Part shown: positions 34,546-43,711 of the stretch, piece after piece
How the letters are laid out: each line of letters opens with the position of its first letter
Position numbering within the stretch: the stretch's first letter is position 1
Assembly (NCBI RefSeq): GCF_007830335.1
Contig: NZ_VLKU01000015.1
Span: 27,392-91,391, forward strand
Direction: 5' to 3'
DNA: 64,000 bases
Origin: Paracoccus sulfuroxidans
GTDB taxonomy: Bacteria > Pseudomonadota > Alphaproteobacteria > Rhodobacterales > Rhodobacteraceae
Program-made: the position numbers and the translations under genes
The notes under the pieces: model-generated
The model's database searches: none
Told to the model about the DNA's origin: nothing
The model's input: only the letters and a program-made list of their open reading frames with translations

Positions 34546-35942
34546 TGGCCAATCTTGATCCGCTTCGCAATCTGAAGGGCGATGTCATCTTCCGGCCCGG
34601 CCGCCTGTTCGTCGAGAGCGGCCCGCAACCGGGGCTGGCCGTCCTGATCCGCGCGGGTAAATTCGCCGAGATCGGCGCGGCGGAGGATCTGACCGCCCGC
34701 CACCCCGACCTGCCGGTCATCGACCTGCCCGAGCATCTGCTGATGCCCGGCTTCATCGACACCCATACCCATCTAACGCAATCTTTGGGGAAGTCGCTGG
34801 TCTTCGGCGAGCCCTCCGAGATCTTTCGCCGCATCTGGGTTCCGCTGGAGGGCAGTCTGGATGCGCATATGGTCGGCCTCTCGTCCCAGCTTGCCGCGCT
34901 GGAATGTCTGCGCGGCGGCTTTACCTCGGCGGTCGATGCGGGCACGCGCTCGGCTGGCCATATCGGGATGCTGGTCGATGCCGCGCGTCAGACCGGACTG
35001 CGGCTGGTGGTCGGACAGATCTGCAACGATCTTGGCGGCGCGGCTGTGGTGCCGGACCGGGCCGAGATCCTGCGCATCGCGGCCGCCCATCTGGCCGCCT
35101 ATGCCTCGGACCCGCTGATCCATCCATCCCTCGCGATCTCGATCCCCGAGGTCGGCTCGGATGAAATGCTGCGCGATGTTTTGCAAATGTGCGCGGATGC
35201 CGGGGCGATCTTCCAGACCCATGTGAACGAGCATCTGGTTGCGGTCGAACGCTCGCTGGTCGCGAATGGCCGCCGTCCGCTGGAACATCTGGCCCATATC
35301 GGCGCGCTTGGCCCGCAGGTGCTGATCGCCCATTCGACGCTGGTGACGCCTTCCGAGCTGAAGATCCTGGCCGAGACCGGAACGGCGGTCGCCTATAACC
35401 CCGTCGCCTCGGTCTGGAAGGGCAATGCCATCGCGCCCGCGCTGCAAATGGCGAGCATGGGGATCCGTTTCGGGCTTGGCACCGACGGCACCCGCGCCGA
35501 TGGGTTCCGGCTGATGGATGCGGGCGAAAGCCTGCAGCGCGCGGGCTATGGGCTGGCTTCGGGCGACGGCTCTTGCGGAGGCGGCTGGTTGTGGCTGGAG
35601 GCCGCGACCAGCATGGCCGCCGATGCGAGCGGGCTTGGTGGCGTCACGGGCCGGATTGCGCCGGGCCTTGCCGCAGATTTCCTGCTGATCGATCTGGACC
35701 GGCCCGAATTCACCCCCTCGCATGATCTGACATGGGAGTTGGTGCGCTATGGCAACCGCGACCAGATCGACGCGGTCTTTACCAATGGGCAGTTGCGGCT
35801 GCTGCAGGGCTGGCCGGTCGATTGGGACGCCCGCGCCCTGATGCAGGAGATCCGCGAGACCAGCGCCAAGGCCATTGCCAATGCGCCGATCCACCGCGTT
35901 CATCCAACCGCCGATTCCATCCTTGAAGCACGTGTGAAATGA
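34545..35942 (+). CDS. amidohydrolase/deaminase (guanine-deaminase or Atz-like)
   Basis: This 465-residue metal-dependent hydrolase of the amidohydrolase superfamily has the metal motif HTHL in MPGFIDTHTHLTQSLG, further ligands in FQTHVNEH and IAHSTLVTP, and the catalytic Asp in GTDGTRADGFRLMDAGE. This arrangement fits the single-metal subtype (cytosine/guanine deaminase, TrzN/AtzB-like). Co-transcription with an NCS2 permease suggests deamination or ring-substituent hydrolysis of an imported nucleobase analogue. The exact substrate cannot be read from the sequence. The stop overlaps the TauE/SafE gene by ATGA. Confidence 0.88.
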   Translation: MANLDPLRNLKGDVIFRPGRLFVESGPQPGLAVLIRAGKFAEIGAAEDLTARHPDLPVIDLPEHLLMPGFIDTHTHLTQSLGKSLVFGEPSEIFRRIWVPLEGSLDAHMVGLSSQLAALECLRGGFTSAVDAGTRSAGHIGMLVDAARQTGLRLVVGQICNDLGGAAVVPDRAEILRIAAAHLAAYASDPLIHPSLAISIPEVGSDEMLRDVLQMCADAGAIFQTHVNEHLVAVERSLVANGRRPLEHLAHIGALGPQVLIAHSTLVTPSELKILAETGTAVAYNPVASVWKGNAIAPALQMASMGIRFGLGTDGTRADGFRLMDAGESLQRAGYGLASGDGSCGGGWLWLEAATSMAADASGLGGVTGRIAPGLAADFLLIDLDRPEFTPSHDLTWELVRYGNRDQIDAVFTNGQLRLLQGWPVDWDARALMQEIRETSAKAIANAPIHRVHPTADSILEARVK

Positions 35943-36649
35943 CCATTCTGACCTTCCTCGGCCTGTCTCTGGCCGTTGGCCTGTCCGCCTTTATCCAGGG
36001 CAGCGTCGGCATCGGCTTCGCCCTGATCATGGCGCCGATCTTCGCCTTCGTCGCGCCGTCCTATCTGCCGGTGGCTCTGCTGATCCTGATGCTGCCCTTG
36101 AACTTTCTGGTCTTCTTCCGCGAACGCGAGGCGACGGATTGGCCCGGCGCAAGCTGGATCATGGTCGGCCGCTTCTTCGGAACCTTTCTGGGCATGTGGG
36201 TTCTGGTCGCCCTGTCCCTACGCCAGCTAGAGGTCGCGGTCGGTCTGTTCACTGTCCTTGCCGCGCTGATTGCGCTGATGGCGCCGCCCTTCAACCCTAC
36301 CAAAGGCTCGGCGCTTGGCATCGGCCTGTTCACCGGCGTCACCGAGACCGCAACGGGAATCGGCGGTCCCCCGCTCGCACTGCTATATCAACATGCTGCG
36401 GGGCCGGTGCTGCGTTCGACCGTCGCGCTCTGCTTTCTGGCGGGCGAGGTGATCTCGCTGGTCATCCTCGCCATCTCGGGCGCAGTTCACGCCGCGCAGA
36501 TCACCGCCGCTGCCTATCTGATCCCGGCGACGCTGGTTGGAACCGTGCTGTCGCGCCTGTCGCATGCCCGCATCAACGGCCCGGCCCTGCGTATGGCGGT
36601 GCTGATTTTCTCGATCGCGAGTGGTGTGATCCTGATGTTGAAAGGGTAG
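35939..36649 (+). CDS. TauE/SafE family membrane exporter
   Basis: This 236-residue protein has about eight helices and the family's paired motif (IQGSVGIGFALIMAP near the N-terminus, TGVTETATGIGGPPLALLYQ in the second half). Members export sulfite, sulfonates or related anions. The start overlaps the amidohydrolase stop, so it belongs to the LacI-controlled operon. It may export a waste anion released by the upstream enzyme, or the transport direction may be inward; both are inference. Confidence 0.88.
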   Translation: MTILTFLGLSLAVGLSAFIQGSVGIGFALIMAPIFAFVAPSYLPVALLILMLPLNFLVFFREREATDWPGASWIMVGRFFGTFLGMWVLVALSLRQLEVAVGLFTVLAALIALMAPPFNPTKGSALGIGLFTGVTETATGIGGPPLALLYQHAAGPVLRSTVALCFLAGEVISLVILAISGAVHAAQITAAAYLIPATLVGTVLSRLSHARINGPALRMAVLIFSIASGVILMLKG

Positions 36650-36727
36650 TGCGACAGATCGGGACCGCCAGATCGCCACACCCGGTCGCGAAAGATATTG
36701 ATGGCGGCGCTGCATCGATCTATCAAG

Positions 36728-36741
36728 TCAATAACTATTGA
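36728..36741. promoter_or_regulatory. ArsR-type operator
   Basis: TCAATA-AC-TATTGA is a perfect 6-bp dyad with 2-base spacer ending at the ribosome site GAGGAG of arsR. ArsR repressors bind such A/T-rich imperfect dyads near their own promoter. A second TATCAAG half lies just upstream. Confidence 0.7.
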
Positions 36742-36753
36742 GGAGTTGATTCG

Positions 36754-37107
36754 ATGGATGAAGAGCTGGCCCTTGCGGCCTTTGCAGCTCTGTCGCAGGA
36801 GACCCGGCTGCGTGTCGTGCGCCTGCTGGTTCAGGCGGGCCCCGAGGGAATGGCTGCCGGCGCCATCGGAGAGGCTCTGGGCGGCGCGACCACCTCGCGG
36901 CTCTCTTTCCACCTGACCCATCTGGAACATGCCGGGCTAGTCCAGTCGCGCCGCGTGGGGCGCTTCATCATCTACAGCGCGATCTATCCGGCCTTGGCGG
37001 GGCTGGTCGGTTTTCTGATGAGGGACTGCTGCCAAGGTCATCCCGAAATCTGCGCCCCGGCTGTCGCGGCGCTGAGCTGCGCCTGCGGCGAACCTGCGAA
37101 GGACTGA
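36754..37107 (+). CDS. arsR: ArsR family arsenite-responsive repressor
   Basis: This 117-residue winged-helix repressor (ALSQETRLRVVRLLVQAGPE, TSRLSFHLTHLEHAGLVQSR) derepresses the operon when As(III) binds. The alpha-3 motif CVC of E. coli ArsR is absent. Instead Cys92, Cys93 and Cys100 cluster in DCCQGHPEIC, with Cys109 and Cys111 in the tail. This matches the C-terminal As(III) site type known from Acidithiobacillus ArsR. First gene of arsR-arsC-acr3-arsH; arsC starts 2 bases after the stop. Confidence 0.93.
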   Translation: MDEELALAAFAALSQETRLRVVRLLVQAGPEGMAAGAIGEALGGATTSRLSFHLTHLEHAGLVQSRRVGRFIIYSAIYPALAGLVGFLMRDCCQGHPEICAPAVAALSCACGEPAKD

Positions 37108-37109
37108 TC

Positions 37110-37544
37110 ATGGACGTCATTATCTATCACAACCCGGACTGCGGCACCTCGCGCAATGTGCTGGCGATGATCCGCAATGCGGGGGTTGAGCCGCATGTCA
37201 TCGAATATCTGAAATCCCCGCCCTCGCGCGCCATGCTTGAGGCGCTGATCGCCCGCATGGGCATTTCGACCCGCGATCTGCTGCGCGAAAAGGGGACGCC
37301 TTATGGCGAGCTTGGCCTAGGCGATCCCGCCCTGTCCGATGACGATTTGCTGGACGCTATGGTCGCCCATCCGATCCTGATGAACCGTCCCGTCGTGGTC
37401 AGCCCGAAAGGCGTTCGCCTCTGCCGGCCGTCGGAACTGGTGCTGGACCTGCTGCCGCCACAACAAGCCGCTTTCACCAAGGAAGACGGCGAGGCGGTGG
37501 TCGATGCCCAAGGCCATCGCGTTACCTCGGGGGCGCAGGAATGA
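37110..37544 (+). CDS. arsC: arsenate reductase, glutaredoxin type
   Basis: The 144-residue ArsC of the E. coli R773 type reduces arsenate to arsenite with glutathione/glutaredoxin. The catalytic Cys11 stands in [11 protein letters not shown]. Arg residues of the substrate pocket are in [17 protein letters not shown] and GVRLCRPSE. The length is normal. The stop overlaps acr3 by ATGA, coupling reduction with efflux. Confidence 0.96.
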   Translation: MDVIIYHNPDCGTSRNVLAMIRNAGVEPHVIEYLKSPPSRAMLEALIARMGISTRDLLREKGTPYGELGLGDPALSDDDLLDAMVAHPILMNRPVVVSPKGVRLCRPSELVLDLLPPQQAAFTKEDGEAVVDAQGHRVTSGAQE

Positions 37545-38608
37545 CTGCCCGCGCCCGCCTGTCCTTCCTCGACCGTTACCTGACGTTGTGGATATTCGCG
37601 GCGATGGCGCTTGGCATCCTGCTCGGCACCGTCTTCACCGGCCTGCCCGAGGCGCTGAATGCGATGACCATCGGCTCAACCAATATCCCGATTGCCATCG
37701 GCCTGATCCTGATGATGTATCCGCCGCTTGCGAAAGTCCGATATGAGGAACTGCCGCAGGTCTTCGCCGACAAGCGCGTGTTGGTCCTGTCGCTGGTCCA
37801 GAACTGGCTGATCGGGCCGGTGCTGATGTTCGTTCTGGCGGTTATTTTCCTGCGCGATCAGCCGGAATATATGACCGGGTTGATCCTAATCGGCCTCGCC
37901 CGCTGCATCGCGATGGTGCTGGTCTGGAACCAGCTCGCGCGCGGCGACAACCAATATGTCGCGGGGCTCGTCGCCTTCAATTCGATCTTCCAGATCCTGT
38001 TTTTCTCGACCTATGCGTGGTTCTTTCTGACCGTCCTGCCGCCGCTTTTCGGGCTTGAAGGCAGTGTCATCGACGTAGGCTTCTGGACAGTGACCGAGGC
38101 CGTGCTGATCTATCTCGGCATCCCCTTCCTCGCCGGTTATCTGACCCGCCGCGTGCTGGTCGGTCGCAAGGGCGCCGCGTGGTATCAAGACGTGTTCTTA
38201 CCAAAAATCAGCCCGATCACGCTTGCAGCACTTCTTTTCACCATCGTCGCGATGTTCAGCCTGAAGGGCGGAGAGGTCGTGCGCCTGCCGCTCGATGTCG
38301 CGCGGATCGCGGTGCCGCTGGTGCTTTATTTCTTGATCCAGTTCCTTGTCAGCTTCGCTTTGGGGCGGCTGATCGCCAAGGACTATCCCCGCACCACCGC
38401 CATCGCCTTCACCGCGGCGGGCAATAATTTCGAATTGGCGATTGCGGTCGCGATTGCCGCTTACGGCCTCGCCTCGCCCGTAGCCTTCGCCGCCGTCATC
38501 GGGCCGCTGGTCGAGGTGCCGGTGCTGATCCTGCTCGTCAATGTCGCGCTGCGCCTTGGCGCGAACTGGTTTCCCGAAGACAACGCCTTGAAGGAGATCC
38601 GCGCATGA
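37541..38608 (+). CDS. acr3: ACR3 family arsenite efflux permease
   Basis: The 355-residue, ten-helix inner-membrane protein expels As(III). The family pattern includes [40 protein letters not shown] (with the conserved essential Cys in the ARC motif) and [20 protein letters not shown]. It overlaps arsC upstream and arsH downstream by 4 bases each. Annotation pipelines often call this gene arsB although it is unrelated to E. coli ArsB. Confidence 0.95.
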   Translation: MTARARLSFLDRYLTLWIFAAMALGILLGTVFTGLPEALNAMTIGSTNIPIAIGLILMMYPPLAKVRYEELPQVFADKRVLVLSLVQNWLIGPVLMFVLAVIFLRDQPEYMTGLILIGLARCIAMVLVWNQLARGDNQYVAGLVAFNSIFQILFFSTYAWFFLTVLPPLFGLEGSVIDVGFWTVTEAVLIYLGIPFLAGYLTRRVLVGRKGAAWYQDVFLPKISPITLAALLFTIVAMFSLKGGEVVRLPLDVARIAVPLVLYFLIQFLVSFALGRLIAKDYPRTTAIAFTAAGNNFELAIAVAIAAYGLASPVAFAAVIGPLVEVPVLILLVNVALRLGANWFPEDNALKEIRA

Positions 38609-39423
38609 TCCCCGATCTGCCAAACCTGTCCCCCGCCGCAGATCGCCGCCCGGACCTGCCCATCGTTCCGCGTTCGACCCATCCGCCGCGTATTCTGCTG
38701 CTTTACGGCTCGCTCCGCGAACGGTCCTATTCGCGCTTCGCGACGCTGGAGGCTGAACGCATCCTCCAGCATTTCGGCTGCGAGACGCGGGTTTTTCACG
38801 CCAATGGCCTGCCCCTGCCCGATGATGCCGCCGCCGATCACCCGAAGGTGCAGGAGCTGCGCGAACTGTGCCTCTGGTCCGAAGGGCAAGTCTGGACCAG
38901 CCCCGAACGTCACGGCGCGATGACCGGCGTCATGAAATCGCAGATCGACTGGATCCCGCTGAGCATGGGCGCCATCCGTCCGACGCAAGGGCGGACGCTG
39001 GCCGTCATGCAGGTCTCGGGCGGATCGCAAAGCTTCAATGCGGTCAATCAGATGCGCGTGCTCGGGCGCTGGATGCGGATGCTGACCATCCCGAACCAAT
39101 CTTCGGTCGCCAAAGCCTATGACGAGTTCGATGAGGCAGGCCGCATGCGTCCCTCAAGCTATTACGACCGGATCGTCGATGTGATGGAGGAACTGGTGCG
39201 CTTTACGCTGCTGACCCGCGACCACGCCACACATCTGGTCGACCGTTATTCCGAGCGGAAAGAGGCCTTGCCGATTGACGCTACGCTTGCGCGGGAACAG
39301 ATCATCGAGACGCCCGCCTCCTGCTGCGGCGGTCCGGCGAAAGCCAGAATCGACGCTTGCTGTAAGCAGGATGAGGAAGCCAAGAATGCCGGCGCGGTGG
39401 GTTGCGGGTGTGGGGCGAGTTGA
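38605..39423 (+). CDS. arsH: ArsH NADPH-FMN oxidoreductase with Cys-rich tail
   Basis: This 272-residue flavodoxin-fold protein has [20 protein letters not shown] (FMN phosphate loop), [20 protein letters not shown] and [20 protein letters not shown]. ArsH oxidises trivalent organoarsenicals and reduces quinones or metals. After the usual C-terminus about 33 extra residues carry six Cys (240, 241, 252, 253, 267, 269) as CC, CC and CGCG. The tail resembles a soft-metal binding site and is not part of the basic ArsH fold. Last gene of the ars operon. Confidence 0.94.
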   Translation: MIPDLPNLSPAADRRPDLPIVPRSTHPPRILLLYGSLRERSYSRFATLEAERILQHFGCETRVFHANGLPLPDDAAADHPKVQELRELCLWSEGQVWTSPERHGAMTGVMKSQIDWIPLSMGAIRPTQGRTLAVMQVSGGSQSFNAVNQMRVLGRWMRMLTIPNQSSVAKAYDEFDEAGRMRPSSYYDRIVDVMEELVRFTLLTRDHATHLVDRYSERKEALPIDATLAREQIIETPASCCGGPAKARIDACCKQDEEAKNAGAVGCGCGAS

Positions 39424-39655
39424 TTGCAACTATTAACCGAGCGAGGCGCTGATAAGGCCCTCGGCTTCATGGAGCACTTGCCTCGGCGCTGGAACAGCGC
39501 GCGATAAAACTGAGCAATGTCATCGCTGCTCCCTCTCGCGCCCCCGCTAAAGCGCCAGATCGCGCTCTGCGACACGTGATCCCTGCACTGCAAGCTCACC
39601 TCGGGGCGCCACAGCCCCGGGGAACTGCGGCATCGCCCCGAAACTTAGCTAAGCC
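39424..39655. other. gap between convergent arsH and RTX gene
   Basis: No coding sequence is convincing in these 232 bases. A GGGGC/GCCCC hairpin lies near 39602-39617. Composition is slightly more AT-rich than the genes around it. Confidence 0.5.
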
Positions 39656-42600
39656 TCAACTCAGAAGGTTCCGTCCATTCTGCATATGCCGCTGGGCAAG
39701 CTTTCGGGCCATGCGACCCGGTGCCAGCAGCCGCGCAGGCTCGCGCGTGTCAGAACGGAGTTCCGGGAACAGCTGGTAGATCTCCGCCACCGCCGCCTCA
39801 CCGACCGCTTTCAGGGCCTCTGCGCCGGTGTGGAGCGACTCGCTGGGCGCGCCATTCGCGAAAACGATCTGATGCGCGTCGAACAGGAAGTGCACATAGG
39901 TCACCTCGGCCAGATCGGAGGCGATATCAAAGCCCTTCAGCTGCAGCAATTGCTTGGCCGCCACCAGAATCTCATCGGTGCCGAACATGCGCTGCGCGAT
40001 GCGGGACCGCGCCAGCATCCGGTGCTGCGGTGAGACGACCAGATCGCGGGAGGGCAGGTTCTGCCCAAGGGCGCCCGCGCGGATGCGGATGGGACGCAGG
40101 TTGGGATGCGCCTCCAACTCGGCCGCGCCAAGGCGGCGACGTCCGATCCAGCGGATCGGCTGCAGCCCGGCATCTGCGGTGTGCACCAGATCACCCACGC
40201 TCAGGTCTCCGGCGCGGACCGGCCCCTCGACCGTCTCGATCAGCGCATCGGCCGCGAAGCACACGACATCCGTGTTGTCCCAGGTCAGGTCGCGGCCGGC
40301 GATGGCGCTGCCGCCGTTCCGGATCGTCACCGTCATGCCATTGGCAAAACCGTTCGCCGTCGAGATGTCGTTCAGCACCCCATCGGCCTGATCGGCACGC
40401 ATCCAGCCCAGCGGAGTCACATAGGGCTTCAGCCCGTTTGCCACCCGGGTTGCGTTGATGATGTCCAGATTGGTCTGGTTGTAGTAGCGGCCCAGATTGA
40501 CGAAATCGTTGTTCTCTCTGACGCCATCGCCGAAGTCCTGCCCGGCGCCGGTGTTGAAATCGTCAATCGTATCGCCATTCCCGACATGGAAAATGTCGAA
40601 ACCTTCGCCGCCGTTCAGAAGGTCGCCGGCGTTGTCCTCGTCTCCGGTCGCGCTGTCTCCGCCATGGATGATGTCATTCCCGGCGCCGCCGTAGATCGTA
40701 TCGGCCCCCGTGCCGCCGAAAATCAGGTCGTTGCCTGCATCGCCATAAAGCGCGTCATTGCCCGTGCCGCCCTGCAGCTCGTCAGCGCCATCCCCGCCGT
40801 GAAGCAGGTCGTTGCCTTCGCCCCCCAGGATCGTGTCACTATCCGCGCCGCCGTCGACGGTGTCGTTTCCGAACCCGGCCAGAATGAAGTCGTTGCCCGC
40901 ACCGCCTGAAATGGAATCCGCCCCGCCGAGCGTGTCGGTTCCCAGCGTGTCGTCGCCGTAGATCCTGTCGTCATCGGCACCACCATCGATGGTGTCACTT
41001 CCGCGCCCGCCGACCATGGTGTCGTTGCCAGCGCCGCCGGTCAGCAGGTCGTTGCCTGTATTGGGCTGTCCGGGCGAGCTGGAGTCGCCATAGACCAGAT
41101 CATTGCCGTCACCGCCATGGACGGTGTCATTGCCGCTATCGCCGTAAAGGCTGTCGTCGCCAGTCCCGCCATCAATCAGATCGTTGTCGGCATAACCATA
41201 GATCCTGTCATTCCCGGCATCACCGGACAGCGTGTCATTCCCGCCATTCCCCGTCAGGACATCGTCGCCGTCACCACCGAACATCAGGTCATTGGTGGTA
41301 CTATGGCCGATCATGTTGTCGTTGCCGGCATCTCCATAAAGCGAGGCGGAATTCCCCGCGTTTGCCTGGATCATGTCGTCGCCGTCACCGCCATGGACGA
41401 CGCCGGAGCCAGCCGAATAGATGATGTCGTTGCCCGCATCGCCATAGATGGTGTCGCGGCCACCGTTGTTGGTGATGTTGTCATTGCCGGTGCCGCCGTA
41501 GACCAGGTCGTCACCGAGGCCGCTTTGGATCAGGTCATTGCCATCGCCGCCGTAGATCGTATCGTTTCCGGCTGGCGAGCCTCCGGCGACAGTACTGTCT
41601 CCATAGATTGTGTCATTGCCGTCGCCACCAAAGACGACATCATGGCCTGCACCGGCAATGATCCTGTCATTGCCCGCGCCGCCCTGAATGAGGTCGTCCC
41701 CGCCCCCGGCATTGGTCCCGTCGACGTCATCGCCGTAGAGAATGTCATCGCCCGCGCCGCCAAAGATCTGATCTTCATAGACCGTGATGGTGTCGTTGAA
41801 GCTGACCCTGTTCCCGCCCACGCCGCCAATGATGATATCATTGCCGGTGCCACCGAACAGAAAGTCACTTCCTCCAGCACCGTCGATGGAATCGTTGCCA
41901 GCGCCACCATCGAAATAATTGGTAAAAATGGACCCATCCGGATCGGTTCCGGCGGTGTCATAGCCTATCAGGGTGTCATTGCCTCTGCCCCCGATGATGC
42001 CATCGATGCCGATCAGATGGTCCTTTCCCTGACCGCCGGTCTGCTCATCCGTGAAGTCTGTGCCACCCCATGGCGGCAACTTGATATTCAAATTGCCGGT
42101 CGCCGCCGAGTAATCGGCGATATCGCCACCGTAGCCACCCTCGATGTAGTCGTCGCCGGCACCTCCGGACAGACGATCAACGCCGCCCTGCGCATAAAGC
42201 CTGTCATTCCCGGCACCGCCATAGATGACGTCATGGTCCTGCGCCGCGCCGGGCCCGTTTATGGCGCCGGAATAGATCAGATCGTTTCCGTCCCCGGCAT
42301 AGATGACATCCGGGGTGGCCGAGGTCATGGTGGGTGACCCAAAGGTGTCATTGCCACTGCCCAGCACGGTCTCTTTGAGCGTGTAGACCGGAGAGGTGTC
42401 AACGACGGCAGCGCTGATGCTGGCGACGGGATCGTCGGGCACGAAATACAGCGCGCCGCTGGCATCGGTCTGGAAGATGCCACCCATGATCTGATTGGTC
42501 ACGGTCGTGCCATCGGCCAGCGTACCCGTGATTTTCCACGTCGCGCCACCGACCGTGGAACTCGCCCCGCCTGCCGCCGCAGTGGCCGAGAGGCCAGGGG

Positions 42601-42685
42601 TGAACTCGCTGGCCGTGAGGTCTATTCTGTCTCCCGTCCAGGCAGAATTGTCGCTGCCGAGGGTAACCCGATAACCGAATGCCAC
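39656..42685 (-). CDS. RTX calcium-binding protein with C-terminal Hint domain
   Basis: This 1009-residue acidic protein has an N-terminal region of about 120 residues, then long runs of the nonapeptide GGxGxDxhx (for example GGAGNDRLYAQ, GGDGNDTIYGD) from about 130 to 680. A Hint_2-type domain begins at Cys809 (CFAADALIETVEGPVRAGDL) and contains SPQHRMLARS. RTX repeats fold on calcium outside the cell and such proteins leave by type I secretion; no ABC exporter is nearby. The Hint domain may act in autoprocessing, but self-splicing is not implied. The tail (about 950-1009) is Arg-rich. Confidence 0.9.
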   Translation of the reverse strand: MAFGYRVTLGSDNSAWTGDRIDLTASEFTPGLSATAAAGGASSTVGGATWKITGTLADGTTVTNQIMGGIFQTDASGALYFVPDDPVASISAAVVDTSPVYTLKETVLGSGNDTFGSPTMTSATPDVIYAGDGNDLIYSGAINGPGAAQDHDVIYGGAGNDRLYAQGGVDRLSGGAGDDYIEGGYGGDIADYSAATGNLNIKLPPWGGTDFTDEQTGGQGKDHLIGIDGIIGGRGNDTLIGYDTAGTDPDGSIFTNYFDGGAGNDSIDGAGGSDFLFGGTGNDIIIGGVGGNRVSFNDTITVYEDQIFGGAGDDILYGDDVDGTNAGGGDDLIQGGAGNDRIIAGAGHDVVFGGDGNDTIYGDSTVAGGSPAGNDTIYGGDGNDLIQSGLGDDLVYGGTGNDNITNNGGRDTIYGDAGNDIIYSAGSGVVHGGDGDDMIQANAGNSASLYGDAGNDNMIGHSTTNDLMFGGDGDDVLTGNGGNDTLSGDAGNDRIYGYADNDLIDGGTGDDSLYGDSGNDTVHGGDGNDLVYGDSSSPGQPNTGNDLLTGGAGNDTMVGGRGSDTIDGGADDDRIYGDDTLGTDTLGGADSISGGAGNDFILAGFGNDTVDGGADSDTILGGEGNDLLHGGDGADELQGGTGNDALYGDAGNDLIFGGTGADTIYGGAGNDIIHGGDSATGDEDNAGDLLNGGEGFDIFHVGNGDTIDDFNTGAGQDFGDGVRENNDFVNLGRYYNQTNLDIINATRVANGLKPYVTPLGWMRADQADGVLNDISTANGFANGMTVTIRNGGSAIAGRDLTWDNTDVVCFAADALIETVEGPVRAGDLSVGDLVHTADAGLQPIRWIGRRRLGAAELEAHPNLRPIRIRAGALGQNLPSRDLVVSPQHRMLARSRIAQRMFGTDEILVAAKQLLQLKGFDIASDLAEVTYVHFLFDAHQIVFANGAPSESLHTGAEALKAVGEAAVAEIYQLFPELRSDTREPARLLAPGRMARKLAQRHMQNGRNLLS

Positions 42686-42763
42686 CTGTGCCTACCGTAA
42701 ATTTGCGCTGGAGTTCAGGTATACATTTAGCGCTTATCGGCGGCGCAAGATATAAGCATATGC

Positions 42764-42784
42764 CTACGTTTCTAAACAACGTAG
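42764..42784. promoter_or_regulatory. dyad upstream of RTX gene
   Basis: CTACGTT-N7-AACGTAG is a perfect 7-bp inverted repeat about 80 bases upstream of the RTX ATG, in an AT-rich gap. It could be a regulator site. No neighbouring regulator is an obvious partner. Confidence 0.45.
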
Positions 42785-42799
42785 CGTTGTAACGGTACT

Positions 42800-42846
42800 T
42801 TCATTGCGGATCCTTCTCCCGCACCACAGCCGCGTGCGGCAATGAA
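42800..42846 (-). terminator. stem-loop after the IclR gene
   Basis: TTCATTGC at 42800-42807 pairs with GCAATGAA at 42839-42846 and encloses a second stem CCGCAC/GTGCGG. It lies just past the stop of the minus-strand IclR gene and likely ends its transcript. A T-run is not obvious. Confidence 0.5.
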
Positions 42847-42849
42847 GGC

Positions 42850-43608
42850 TCACCTCAGAACGCGGCGCAACCCCTCCTGCACTTTCAGAAGCGGCTCCAG
42901 ATACATCGCGGCCAGATCGCCCGCGTCAGTCTGCACGGCGGCCACGCCGGTATTGAGCGCGGCCATGACGCGGCCATGTACCGAATAAAGCGGCACCGCG
43001 ATTGAACGCAGGCCAAGCTCGACCTCCTGATCGATCACCGCGTAGCCGTCGCGGCGCGCGGCCTCGATGCGGGCCATGATCTCGGCCGGGTCGGTCAGGC
43101 TGAAGGGGGTGCGTGGCGTCAGGTCCGAGGCCTCGACAATCGCCCTCGCCTCATCCGGGGGCAGCGCGGCCAGCAGCACCCGCCCCATCGAGGTGCAATG
43201 CGCGGGCAGCCGCGATCCGGGCATCAGACCGATGGACATCACCCGCCGCTGCGCCGCGCGGGCCAGATAGACGATCTCGGTCCCGTCGAGGATCGAGACC
43301 GAGGTGGATTGCCCGATCCGCTCGGACAGTTGATCCAGCCAGGGCTGCACCATCTGCGCCAAAGGCATCGCGGCCAGCGCGCCCATGCCCAAGCGCAGGA
43401 CCCGGGCCGTCAGGGTGAAGAACTTGCCGTCGTAATCGGCATAGCCCAGCTCATGCAGCGTCAGCAGGCAGCGCCGCGCGGTTGCCCGGTCCAGCCCCGT
43501 CGCTGCGGACACGTCGGAGATCGACATGCGCGGCTGTTCGGCCCGAAAGGCCTCGATCACGCTCAGGCCCTTGGCCAATGATCCGATGGTGTCTGTCTTG
43601 TTCGCCAT
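42850..43608 (-). CDS. IclR family regulator of pca genes (PcaR/PobR-like)
   Basis: This 252-residue regulator has an N-terminal winged helix (SLAKGLSVIEAF, DVSAATGLDRATARRCLLTL) and an IclR effector domain (LPAHCTSMGRVLLAALPPDE is the ligand-pocket signature). Divergence from pcaI strongly suggests a PcaR-like activator of the 3-oxoadipate branch. The usual start is the ATG at 43608; a GTG at 43626 is also possible. A perfect dyad GTTCGC-CAT-GCGAAC covers the ATG. Confidence 0.88.
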   Translation of the reverse strand: MANKTDTIGSLAKGLSVIEAFRAEQPRMSISDVSAATGLDRATARRCLLTLHELGYADYDGKFFTLTARVLRLGMGALAAMPLAQMVQPWLDQLSERIGQSTSVSILDGTEIVYLARAAQRRVMSIGLMPGSRLPAHCTSMGRVLLAALPPDEARAIVEASDLTPRTPFSLTDPAEIMARIEAARRDGYAVIDQEVELGLRSIAVPLYSVHGRVMAALNTGVAAVQTDAGDLAAMYLEPLLKVQEGLRRVLR

Positions 43609-43614
43609 GCGAAC
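43600..43614. promoter_or_regulatory. IclR-type operator over the regulator start codon
   Basis: GTTCGC-CAT-GCGAAC is a perfect 6-bp dyad whose spacer is the start codon of the IclR gene. A further CGAAC half-site stands at 43631-43635. PobR/PcaU-type sites also use GTTCG and CGAAC arms. It suggests autoregulation and activation of divergent pcaI. Confidence 0.6.
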
Positions 43615-43711
43615 AGTAAAATTCACTCATCGAACAAATGTCAACATGCGCACGAAATCTCTGTCGCGCGCCGCAGCTTGGGCCTAAGCATACTCCAACG
43701 GAGGAGCATTC

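Noticed and set aside
39656..40270. Intein or hedgehog self-splicing element in the RTX gene
   Set aside because: The Hint domain is C-terminal with no C-extein or splice-junction residues; only processing or a structural role is plausible.
41117..42337. 406-residue plus-strand frame across the RTX repeats
   Set aside because: It is a mirror of repetitive GGxGxD codons; the minus-strand RTX reading fits a known family.
40640..42360. Tandem DNA repeat array or CRISPR-like region
   Set aside because: The periodicity is 27 bases, equals nine codons and follows the RTX nonapeptide. Units vary in sequence and there are no spacers.
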